From an uncultured Blautia sp. (lineage in GTDB: Bacteria; Bacillota; Clostridia; Lachnospirales; Lachnospiraceae), in assembly GCA_900547685.1 (NCBI GenBank), contig URHS01000080.1, forward strand, positions 1 through 5,514: a stretch of 5,514 nt of DNA, read 5' to 3'. The position numbers and the translations under genes are program-made. A model generated the notes under the pieces. The model was given only the letters and a program-made list of their open reading frames with translations, was not told the DNA's origin and did no database searches. This document shows, piece after piece, positions 1 through 5,210 of this stretch; position 1 is the first letter of the stretch, and each line of letters opens with the position of its first letter.

Positions 1-113
1 AGCAGGCCGATGAGGGCTATGCAAAATTTATTTCAGAGAAATTTAAACAGGCTCTTAATCACGACTCTTGGCATGTTAAAACATATTATCAAACATTTAC
101 ATACGGTATTGAT
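1..113 (+). other. Open reading upstream of first lipoprotein, possible end of another gene
   Basis: No complete gene fits here. The frame of the following lipoprotein (codons from base 3) is open from the window edge to its start codon and reads like ordinary protein, for example ADEGYAKFISEKFKQALNHD, with a balanced mix of charged and aromatic residues. The frame starting at base 1 is also open and ends in a TGA that overlaps the lipoprotein ATG (ATGA at 114-117), but its translation is rich in Asn, Leu and Arg, as shifted frames often are. This could be the tail of an upstream gene, an in-frame fusion, or chance. No promoter or Shine-Dalgarno site is evident. Confidence 0.3.
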
Positions 114-1202
114 ATGATTTTAAAACAAATACATAACATCAGCTTGGTCCTATTATTAATTTGCTCATCTTGCATAGACACTAAAGTCGATTCTATATTT
201 ATCAATTTAGAGCATGCAGAGAGTAGCATAAACTATTCTTCTATATTTGAACGGGTTGAATATATTAATTTAGATGCAGGAGAAGAATGTTTATTATCAG
301 GAATCAAAAAAATCTATTTTGATTCAGATACACTTATTTTTCAAGATTCTAAAAATGAGGGAGTTTTCGTTTTTAATTTAAAAGATCATAAACTGGTGAG
401 TCACATCAATAGGATTGGTCAAGGGCCAGAAGAATATCATAAAGACAATGCAATAGCTGTTGATTCTACTTCGAATTTAATACATATCTATGTAATACAT
501 ATCTATGATATGATGAATTTCAAAGTCAATGTTTATACCTATAAAGGAGAATATGCATATTCATATAAAATAGAATATTTTATGAGAGATTTTGCATGGA
601 TGGACAATCTGTTATTAATCATACAACCTTGTATAAATAAGGTGTATAAGAGAAACGGTGTTTGGCTTTACAAGCCGATCGAAAAACAAGAATCTTTGCT
701 GTTAGAGCATGATGGAGATGATCAGTCTTTTGAATTTATGTCTACCTATATCGAACAATCAGAAAATAAAATTTACTATTACGATCGAAACGACGATTGC
801 ATCTATCTTATAAACAATAAATCCATTTCCAGACTTTACAAAATAGATTTGAAGCAGAAAGTGCCATTAGACATACGAACTGCATCAAATCAAAATCCCA
901 AAGATTTAAATATGAAATCAATGATGTTTGATTTTGTTCCCTCTCCTCATTCTGTATTGTTATGCTATTTTATGTTTGGAGAAAAAGAGAATCCATATAG
1001 GTATGTTCTAATTAATTCGAAAACAAAAGAAACCATCATATTTAAAAAATTTATAAATGATATGGATGATATTCTTTTCGCTGACAATAAGATATTCTGT
1101 ATTAATGATCAATCATGGTGTAGGCTCTCTCAACAATCCGAAGACAGTGAAACAGTACAGTTGCAAATTATGTATTTAAAGGATCAATTTGTTCATCATT
1201 AA
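114..1202 (+). CDS. 6-bladed beta-propeller lipoprotein (first of three)
   Basis: This gene encodes a predicted outer-membrane or periplasmic lipoprotein of 362 residues. ATG 114 is chosen because it gives a compact type II signal: Lys4, a hydrophobic stretch at about residues 9-17, then Ser-Ser-Cys with the likely lipidated Cys20. The mature part has the strand-rich repeats of the 6-bladed beta-propeller lipoproteins common in Bacteroidales, including the family-type motif GQGPEEY at residues 102-108, followed by an acidic strand. Near residues 122-131 the blade contains a duplicated His-Ile-Tyr segment caused by a 15-bp tandem repeat. The C-terminus (VQLQIMYLK, then a His-rich end) departs from the Asn-Pro plus hydrophobic ending of the two downstream paralogues. 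Unlike them, it has no visible NVEALA peptide gene in front. Its ligand or role is unknown; propellers of this kind are generally assumed to bind a partner rather than catalyse. The fold call is fairly sure, the function is not. Confidence 0.85.
   Translation: MILKQIHNISLVLLLICSSCIDTKVDSIFINLEHAESSINYSSIFERVEYINLDAGEECLLSGIKKIYFDSDTLIFQDSKNEGVFVFNLKDHKLVSHINRIGQGPEEYHKDNAIAVDSTSNLIHIYVIHIYDMMNFKVNVYTYKGEYAYSYKIEYFMRDFAWMDNLLLIIQPCINKVYKRNGVWLYKPIEKQESLLLEHDGDDQSFEFMSTYIEQSENKIYYYDRNDDCIYLINNKSISRLYKIDLKQKVPLDIRTASNQNPKDLNMKSMMFDFVPSPHSVLLCYFMFGEKENPYRYVLINSKTKETIIFKKFINDMDDILFADNKIFCINDQSWCRLSQQSEDSETVQLQIMYLKDQFVHH
478..507 (+). repeat. Perfect 15-bp tandem duplication inside propeller gene
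   Basis: The 15-base unit taatacatatctatg occurs twice with no spacer (478-492 and 493-507). Because 15 is a multiple of three, the frame is kept and five residues are added, giving the repeated His-Ile-Tyr at about residues 124-131 of the lipoprotein. The downstream paralogue reads directly from the matching Asn-Leu-Ile into Ser-Leu-Val-Asp, so the extra five residues look like an insertion here. Replication slippage is the simplest origin. Confidence 0.9.
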
Positions 1203-1206
1203 TAAA

Positions 1207-1302
1207 ATGAGCAATAATCATGAAACATTATGGAACAATCAAGAGAATTCTATCGAACAGAATAGACATATTAACTCGCTGATGGTGAGATTTATCCGGT
1301 AA
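1207..1302 (+). CDS. Possible small protein or gene remnant, 31 residues
   Basis: A short ORF starts four bases after the stop of the first lipoprotein and ends in TAA. Its sequence includes ETLWNNQENSIEQNRHIN and then a hydrophobic-basic end (LMVRFIR). A Leu-Trp-x-x-Gln-Glu opening followed by an Asn/Glu-rich helix is reminiscent of the cytoplasmic N-terminus of small Bacteroidales membrane proteins that I cannot name with confidence; if so, the transmembrane part is missing and this is a remnant. It has no Shine-Dalgarno site, and an ORF this short can arise by chance. Confidence 0.25.
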   Translation: MSNNHETLWNNQENSIEQNRHINSLMVRFIR

Positions 1303-1329
1303 AATAAAGCAATTAACAGGAAAAAGAAA

Positions 1330-1371
1330 GGAGTTCCTGCCTACAGCCTCACAAACGTTAGCAGAAACTCC
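1330..1371 (-). terminator. Stem-loop, possible minus-strand terminator or dispersed repeat
   Basis: The arms ggagttcctgc (1330-1340) and gcagaaactcc (1361-1371) are complementary at 10 of 11 positions, with a 20-nt loop. On the minus strand the stem is followed by a T-rich tract (complement of 1321-1329), which fits an intrinsic terminator for leftward transcription. On the plus strand no T-run follows. No minus-strand gene is seen nearby, so the structure could instead be a dispersed palindromic repeat or an RNA regulatory element upstream of the peptide gene. Confidence 0.35.
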
Positions 1372-1424
1372 CGGACTTTCCCTCATTCAATAACAAATAA
1401 AGAAGGAGGTAACGGCAAAAGTAG

Positions 1425-1432
1425 TAAATTTG
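1425..1432 (+). promoter_or_regulatory. Candidate Bacteroides-type -7 promoter box
   Basis: TAAATTTG matches the Bacteroides -7 consensus TAnnTTTG exactly. It would place a transcript start near 1439 and give a leader of about 100 nt before the peptide start at 1537. No convincing TTTG -33 element is seen 19-21 bp upstream, so the call rests on the -7 box and its position in the only long gap of the cluster. Confidence 0.4.
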
Positions 1433-1503
1433 AAACAAACGACAAAAGGGTTAGAAATCACCCGTCTCGGGAAATGATACCGGGCGAAAGGTTCAAAAAC
1501 AAA

Positions 1504-1659
1504 CATAAGTCTATAAATTCCTAAAACAAAACGAAAATGGGAAAGAAATTTTTTGGCGTAATCGCTTTTGTTGCGATCGCCACCGCCGCCGGCTGGAACT
1601 ACCAGCAAAATAAACAAAGTGTTGAATTGTCGGACTTGGCATTGGAGAATGTCGAGGCA
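1504..1659 (+). repeat. Direct repeat copy A: leader plus conserved peptide N-terminus
   Basis: This segment is homologous to 2838-2994. The untranslated part shares cataagt-t/c-tataaat-t/c-cctaaaa followed by an A-rich stretch up to the ATG. The coded part is 35 of 41 residues identical between copies. Similarity stops sharply after the codon for the last Ala of Asn-Val-Glu-Ala. The pair looks like an old tandem duplication of a peptide-gene front end. Confidence 0.85.
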
Positions 1660-1695
1660 TTTATTTCAAATGAGAAAGTCTATTTTTTTTCATGA
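1537..1695 (+). pseudogene. Truncated NVEALA-family small peptide
   Basis: This 52-codon ORF is too short for most gene callers. It begins Met-Gly-Lys-Lys, continues with an Ala-rich hydrophobic segment (about residues 5-19) like a signal sequence, then GWNYQQNKQ, and reaches LSDLALENVEA at residues 31-41, the signature of the Bacteroidales NVEALA family. Family members are usually about 65-95 residues, and the full copy downstream has 86. Here only FISNEKVYFFS follows residue 41, so the variable C-terminal part is gone. Asn-Glu-Lys at residues 45-47 aligns with the last three residues of the full copy (84-86), implying an in-frame loss equal to 39 codons and loss of the original stop. The ORF now runs 26 bases into the next lipoprotein gene. 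It may survive as a leader ORF that couples translation, or be a decaying pseudogene. Confidence 0.75.
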
Positions 1696-2827
1696 TCAAC
1701 AGAGAGTCTGGCTCCTTGTTTGTTGGGTCTTTATCACATTCGGTTGCCTTCCTGAGGAACAGAGGCTTACATCCGTTCCTGCCATAGAAGTAGACATAGC
1801 TTCAGATACAGAGTTGAAATTGTCAGAATACTTTGAGAATTTTCGAATGCTCAAGCTTCCGACGGATACTCTTATGGGGAAAATAGAGAACATTAAGTGT
1901 GAAAATAATAAAATTTATATCTCTGATGGACTAACTCTTTTTGCTTTCTCCGAAGAAGGAGAATTAGCCCTTTGCTTAGAGAAAAGAGGTGAAGCTCCAG
2001 ATGAATATTCTGGGATTTCAGATTTTGTGATAGACGGTGAAAATATTATAATATTGGACAGGAATCAACAAAAAACAATAACGTATGATCATTCAGGAAA
2101 TAGTATTTCAACATTTCATCTCAAGTACTATGCACAAGCTATTTCGCCGATAGTGAATAATACATTTTTTTTATATAACGGATTTGATACAAGTCACAAA
2201 TTGCATCGGATTAAAAATTGGAAAGAAGATTCCGCATTTTTAGAAGTAGATAAAAACCAAACAGGATACTTGTTCATATTCGCTCATCACAATTTTTATC
2301 AAGATCATGATTCTATTTATTTTTTTCAACCGATCAATGATACTATTTACAAGTCTGTTGAAGGCGGAAATATGAATCCGTTCCTCCATATCGACTTTAA
2401 AGGGAAAAATATACCTACATCTTTTTTCAGTGATAAGAAATATGAAAACGTTAAAGATTTTTTCGACAATTTGAATAAAAGATCTTATGCCTATGGTATT
2501 TATAGTTTTATAAGGGATAAGCGATTCACGATGTTCGGTAGTTTCTATCAGAAAAATAAAAAATTGACATTATTCGACCATAAAAATAAATCATCGAATA
2601 CTTTCGGTACAATTAAAGATGATGTTTATTTCAAGGGTTTGACGATCCCTATATCTCAATTTATTTATCATGCAAATAAGGATGGTTCTATCGTTGCTCC
2701 ATTGGAAGCCTATTCTGTAGTTGAATGGCGAAATACATACACACCGTCTGAGCCATTCAGAAGTATAATCAATACAACAAAGGAAGATGATAATCCATTG
2801 CTTTTGATCTTCGATTTCAAACAGTAG
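1670..2827 (+). CDS. 6-bladed beta-propeller lipoprotein (second of three)
   Basis: This gene encodes a predicted lipoprotein of 385 residues. The frame is open further upstream to a TTG at 1568, but that part is the shifted reading of the peptide gene. ATG 1670 is chosen because it gives Met-Arg-Lys, a hydrophobic core at about residues 13-24 and a lipobox Thr-Phe-Gly-Cys with Cys26. The same ATG position relative to the peptide gene recurs in the downstream pair. The mature protein has propeller-type repeats; the motif that is GQGPGEY in its paralogue is here GEAPDEY (residues 107-113), so two glycines are replaced. It ends in DDNPLLLIFDFKQ, the Asn-Pro plus hydrophobic strand that closes this family. 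An 8-T run spans codons 5-7. It is probably exported to the outer membrane; its partner is unknown, and the overlapping peptide gene is the best candidate. It is likely co-transcribed with the downstream pair, 44 bp away. Confidence 0.85.
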   Translation: MRKSIFFHDQQRVWLLVCWVFITFGCLPEEQRLTSVPAIEVDIASDTELKLSEYFENFRMLKLPTDTLMGKIENIKCENNKIYISDGLTLFAFSEEGELALCLEKRGEAPDEYSGISDFVIDGENIIILDRNQQKTITYDHSGNSISTFHLKYYAQAISPIVNNTFFLYNGFDTSHKLHRIKNWKEDSAFLEVDKNQTGYLFIFAHHNFYQDHDSIYFFQPINDTIYKSVEGGNMNPFLHIDFKGKNIPTSFFSDKKYENVKDFFDNLNKRSYAYGIYSFIRDKRFTMFGSFYQKNKKLTLFDHKNKSSNTFGTIKDDVYFKGLTIPISQFIYHANKDGSIVAPLEAYSVVEWRNTYTPSEPFRSIINTTKEDDNPLLLIFDFKQ

Positions 2828-2837
2828 AACCAATCAC

Positions 2838-2994
2838 CATAAGTTTATAAATCCCTAAAAATAATAATAAAATGGGAAAGAAAATTATCGGCGTCATCTC
2901 TTTTGCTGCAATCGCCGCAGCGGCAGGCTGGAACTACCAGCAGAACAAACAGAATGTTGAACTCTCTGACTTAGCATTAGAGAATGTTGAGGCA
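2838..2994 (+). repeat. Direct repeat copy B: leader plus conserved peptide N-terminus
   Basis: This is the second copy of the segment at 1504-1659, with the same short leader (cataagtttataaatccct, then A-rich) and the same coded N-terminus to Asn-Val-Glu-Ala. Most coding differences are silent or conservative. The leader, although inside a 44-bp gap after the previous lipoprotein gene, is as well kept as the coding part, which hints that it matters for translation. Confidence 0.85.
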
Positions 2995-3132
2995 TTGGCT
3001 CGTAGAGAAGGTGGAAGTACAAAATATAAATATGTAATTCCAGGAAGTGATTCAAGTGTAAACTACGTGTGTTCTGGTGCCGGAGATAAGTCCTTCTTCT
3101 TCTTAATGAATTTAGTTGACAATGAAAAATAA
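2872..3132 (+). CDS. NVEALA-family small secreted peptide
   Basis: This full-length member has 86 residues. It has Met-Gly-Lys-Lys, an Ala-rich hydrophobic segment at residues 5-19 resembling a signal or membrane-targeting sequence, a polar linker (NYQQNKQ at 21-27), and the family signature NVEALA at residues 38-43. After it comes a variable tail of about 43 residues: a basic and Gly/Ser-rich part, a Tyr-rich part, a single Cys at 67, and Phe-Phe-Phe near the end. Conserved leader plus variable tail is the family pattern and suggests export followed by release of the tail, but neither processing nor function is established to my knowledge. The gene lies 44 bp after one propeller lipoprotein gene and overlaps the next by 11 bp, so it is probably in one transcript with both and translationally coupled to the second. 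The family call is strong from the motif; the role is inferred only from context. Confidence 0.88.
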   Translation: MGKKIIGVISFAAIAAAAGWNYQQNKQNVELSDLALENVEALARREGGSTKYKYVIPGSDSSVNYVCSGAGDKSFFFLMNLVDNEK

Positions 3133-4264
3133 ATTATTTATATTATTGGTCTTGTTTGGCATAACAGCTTGTACTTCTATAAAGAAGGAAGAACAAGCTA
3201 TAACGAAAATTATTTTTTCTGAAACAAGTTCTTCTCTAAACCAATCAAATCTATTAGAAAACAAAAAATATGTACAGCTTGAAACGACTGATGAATGTCT
3301 GTTCTCAGAAATCACACAGTTTAGTTGTACTTCAAAAGAATTATTTATATTTGATATCTATACACAAAGCGTTTATGTTTTTGATTATACCGGAAAATTC
3401 TTAAGAAAGATACATAAAACAGGACAGGGGCCGGGAGAATATTCAATGATAACATCTATGTTAATCGATGAAGAAAGCAATCTGATATCACTTGTGGATT
3501 TAGGGCAAAAAATATTATCTTATGATCTAAATTCATTTGTGTTTATCGACGATATACATATAGAAACCACCTCGATTGAAAAGGCTGATAAAGACAATTT
3601 TGTCAGTTATAATTCACTTTCAACGCATATTGGAAACAAGGACTATAAATATCATGTTCTAACATGCAACAAAAACGGACAAATCGAGCAGAAGTTTCTA
3701 CCGATTGAATTTGAAAGTGGATATACGATGCGGCCTATTCATCGATTCTATAGATCAGAAGGTGAATTATTTATCTATTTGCCTTTTACTTCTGACATTT
3801 ACAAAATCACACCAGATTCATGTTTCCGTTATTATGACGTGAAATATGAGAACCTATCTTTTCCATCGTTAGAGTATTTGAAATCTATAGATAAACAAGG
3901 GGATAATTATATAAAAAAATTATATACAGACAATTATGTTTATTCTGTGCAAATATTTGAAAATAAGAAGTTTGTAACTTCTCAGTTTAGCGTCGGAGAG
4001 AGGAGATATATCGGAATATATGACAAGGACAAAAAAGAAGGGTATTATTATCTTAAAACAGAAAAAAATAGTCCTAAATCAATTGAAAAAGTTGACTATT
4101 TACAAATTATCGGAACGAATAAAGAGAACTTCATTTCTGTATTAAAATTAGATACGGATTGCAAGACTGAATATATGGATAATGAATTGCAACAAATCAT
4201 ATCAAGAAGGGCTGAAGAAAATAATCCTATTCTTCTTTTCTTTAATCTAAAAAGCAGTCAATAG
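3122..4264 (+). CDS. 6-bladed beta-propeller lipoprotein (third of three)
   Basis: This gene encodes a predicted lipoprotein of 380 residues. ATG 3122 is preferred over the in-frame TTG at 3116: it gives Met-Lys-Asn-Lys, a hydrophobic segment at about residues 5-14 and the lipobox Ile-Thr-Ala-Cys with Cys17. The best-preserved family motif in the window, GQGPGEY, is at residues 101-107, followed by Ser-Met-Ile-Thr and an acidic strand. Strand-rich blades continue to NNPILLFFNLK near the C-terminus, the usual closing strand. The start codon lies in the third-last sense codon of the peptide gene, an 11-bp overlap that suggests translational coupling. No terminator hairpin is seen in the 74 bp after it, so transcription might continue into the next gene. 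The domain call is firm; ligand and physiological role are unknown. Confidence 0.88.
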   Translation: MKNKLFILLVLFGITACTSIKKEEQAITKIIFSETSSSLNQSNLLENKKYVQLETTDECLFSEITQFSCTSKELFIFDIYTQSVYVFDYTGKFLRKIHKTGQGPGEYSMITSMLIDEESNLISLVDLGQKILSYDLNSFVFIDDIHIETTSIEKADKDNFVSYNSLSTHIGNKDYKYHVLTCNKNGQIEQKFLPIEFESGYTMRPIHRFYRSEGELFIYLPFTSDIYKITPDSCFRYYDVKYENLSFPSLEYLKSIDKQGDNYIKKLYTDNYVYSVQIFENKKFVTSQFSVGERRYIGIYDKDKKEGYYYLKTEKNSPKSIEKVDYLQIIGTNKENFISVLKLDTDCKTEYMDNELQQIISRRAEENNPILLFFNLKSSQ

Positions 4265-4338
4265 TATGGATAGATGCGTTCTACATACAAGGACTTCAAT
4301 CAAAAAACTATAATGTTGACAAATTGTTCATTCTGCCT

Positions 4339-4947
4339 ATGAAAACATGCTTCTTATTCATGATATTAAGTATTCTGACCTCTTGTGCTATACAAAAGAC
4401 AAAAGGTGTCAGCTTGGAACAAGCCTTGTCTATGGCCGGAGAAAATCGGTCGGAATTGGAAAAGGTGCTCGAATATTACAAAAATGACAGCTTAAAGTTG
4501 GAAGCAGCCCGGTTTTTGATCCGGAATATGCCGTTCCATTTTTCACGGATGGAATATTTCGTATCGCCCGAAGGCGAACGATATGTACCCGACATCCGGA
4601 ATTTCACGGACAACCAAGCCGTAAAAAGGCATTGCGGCTCTTTACAAGAAAAGGGATATACGATCAGGAAAGAGATCGTTTACGACATCAAGGCCTTACA
4701 TAGTGATTATCTGATCCGAAATATAGACTTGGCTTTTCAAGCTTGGCAAAAACCTTGGGCTAAAGATATTTCGTTTGAGGGATTTTGCCGTTACATACTT
4801 CCCTACCGGGCAGAAGTGGAACCGGCATCCGATATGAGACAGGAATTAATGGAATATTACCTGCCATTGATAGATTCCGGGAAAGCCCGAAATGCTTTCG
4901 AAGCCTGTATGATCATAAACAAACAGTTTATAAACGATTTAAAATAA
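4339..4947 (+). pseudogene. Truncated transglutaminase-type lipoprotein, N-terminal part only
   Basis: This ORF has 202 codons. ATG 4339 is chosen over the in-frame TTG at 4324 because it gives a clean lipoprotein signal: Met-Lys, a hydrophobic core at residues 4-13 and Leu-Thr-Ser-Cys with Cys16. The sequence GENRSELEKVLEYY, then KLEAARFLIRNMPFHFS, then NIDLAFQAWQKPWAKDISFE and FCRYILPYRAE is the kind of N-terminal helical region I recall from Bacteroides proteins with a downstream transglutaminase (Cys-His-Asp) domain. Those are several hundred residues longer. Here the frame ends at Asn-Asp-Leu-Lys-stop just where the catalytic part should start, and neither other plus frame continues it. 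A strong terminator and an integrase gene follow, so truncation by an inserted element is likely. Codon choice is clearly less AT-rich than in the propeller genes, more like a resident chromosomal gene. The catalytic residues are absent, so enzymatic activity is not expected. Confidence 0.7.
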
Positions 4948-4973
4948 ACACATAGCGAAAAAGTAAATTTGAG

Positions 4974-5021
4974 CAAAGCGTAGCGAATTGGCTGAAACAG
5001 CGTTCGTTACGCTTTGTTTTT
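4974..5021 (+). terminator. Strong intrinsic terminator
   Basis: The arms at 4974-4987 and 5003-5016 pair over 14 bp with one G-U wobble around a 15-nt loop, and five T residues follow at 5017-5021. It lies 26 bp after the stop of the truncated transglutaminase-type gene and ahead of the integrase gene. It would stop chromosomal transcription from entering the element. Confidence 0.8.
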
Positions 5022-5032
5022 CTATGGAGCAG

Positions 5033-5059
5033 AGCCAACGGAAAGCCAGTGCGAAGCCA
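5033..5059 (+). repeat. Three AGCCA words at 11-bp period
   Basis: AGCCA starts at 5033, 5044 and 5055, and the first and third are followed by ACGG-type sequence (agccaacgg and agccaaacgg). The spacing places them on the same face of the helix. They may be arm-type binding sites for the integrase or an excision factor; this is inferred from position only. Confidence 0.45.
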
Positions 5060-5137
5060 AACGGCGCAAGAGTTCAGTTACCACCTCATTACTCCCGTAA
5101 CGGGTGCGGATTTCTTGCTAAAAGGTTCTTTTTCTGC

Positions 5138-5154
5138 GATTTGCGTAGATTTGC
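5138..5154 (+). repeat. GATTTGC direct repeat, candidate recombinase core site
   Basis: GATTTGC occurs at 5138-5144 and 5148-5154, ten bases apart. The second, with its upstream GTA, reads GTAGATTTGC and resembles the core sequence reported, from memory, for CTnDOT-family integration sites. It starts 66 bp upstream of the integrase start codon. Confidence 0.4.
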
Positions 5155-5180
5155 ATAGCAGTCGGTAACTCACTGTAACT

Positions 5181-5188
5181 TAATTTTG
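5181..5188 (+). promoter_or_regulatory. Candidate -7 box of integrase promoter
   Basis: TAATTTTG matches the Bacteroides -7 consensus TAnnTTTG exactly, 22 bp before the integrase ATG, which implies a very short leader. No TTTG at the expected 19-21 bp spacing is present; the nearest (5150-5153) is 27 bp away. The box lies between the arms of a 9-bp inverted repeat, so binding there could control it. Confidence 0.5.
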
Positions 5189-5197
5189 TAACCAAAA

Positions 5198-5204
5198 AAA
5201 GGAG
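5198..5204 (+). promoter_or_regulatory. Ribosome binding site of integrase
   Basis: AAAGGAG ends six bases before ATG 5211 and fixes that start. It is the only strong Shine-Dalgarno sequence in front of a gene in this window. Confidence 0.75.
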
Positions 5205-5210
5205 TGAGTT

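Larger units (their letters stand above)
1203..1536. other. 334-bp gap between first lipoprotein and first peptide gene
   Basis: Apart from the doubtful small ORF, this stretch holds a 42-nt stem-loop (1330-1371), a promoter-like -7 box (1425-1432), a compact CCCG-TCT-CGGG hairpin (1461-1471) and the start of the leader shared with the second peptide gene (from 1504). It is visibly less AT-rich than the flanking propeller genes from about 1320 onward. This is the only long gap in the cluster, so it is the natural place for transcription of the downstream peptide and lipoprotein genes to begin. Confidence 0.6.
4948..5210. other. Probable left end of integrative element with attachment-type sites
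   Basis: This 263-bp stretch carries no gene. It contains a terminator (4974-5021), three AGCCA words at exact 11-bp spacing (5033, 5044, 5055), an 11-bp near-palindrome CCCGT-A-ACGGG (5094-5104), two GATTTGC words 10 bp apart (5138 and 5148), two GTAACT words 10 bp apart (5165 and 5175) and a 9-bp inverted repeat (5166-5174 with 5203-5211). Helically phased short repeats upstream of a tyrosine recombinase gene are what its arm and core binding sites would look like. GTAGATTTGC at 5145-5154 fits the GTAnnTTTGC core I recall for CTnDOT-type elements; GTAAATTTGA at 4963-4972 fits at nine positions. Which one, if either, is the crossover is not decided by this sequence alone. Confidence 0.5.

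Noticed and set aside
1245..1261. attct/agaat small inverted repeat after the first lipoprotein gene as a terminator
   Set aside because: The stem is only five A/T-rich pairs and no T-run follows, too weak to call.
1303..1527. Long open plus-strand frame through the gap before the first peptide gene
   Set aside because: It lacks a suitable start, crosses the stem-loop and promoter box, and reads as Lys/Asn/Ser/Arg-rich sequence without motifs.
1387..1617. 76-codon minus-strand ORF
   Set aside because: It overlaps the leader and peptide gene, and its Pro/Gly/Phe-rich reading is the complement of the Ala-rich signal region. It has no family resemblance.
1568..1669. N-terminal extension of the second lipoprotein from TTG 1568
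   Set aside because: This is the shifted reading of the peptide gene (Pro-rich, no signal). ATG 1670 gives a proper lipoprotein signal and matches the geometry of the downstream pair.
2591..2833. 80-codon minus-strand ORF
   Set aside because: It lies antisense to the end of the second lipoprotein gene and has an unremarkable composition, with no separate coding evidence.
3112..3315. 67-codon minus-strand ORF
   Set aside because: It is antisense to the start of the third lipoprotein gene, a shadow of AT-rich sequence.
4311..4318. TAATGTTG as promoter -7 box before the transglutaminase-type gene
   Set aside because: It has one mismatch to TAnnTTTG and no -33 element at the right spacing; AT-rich DNA gives many such matches.
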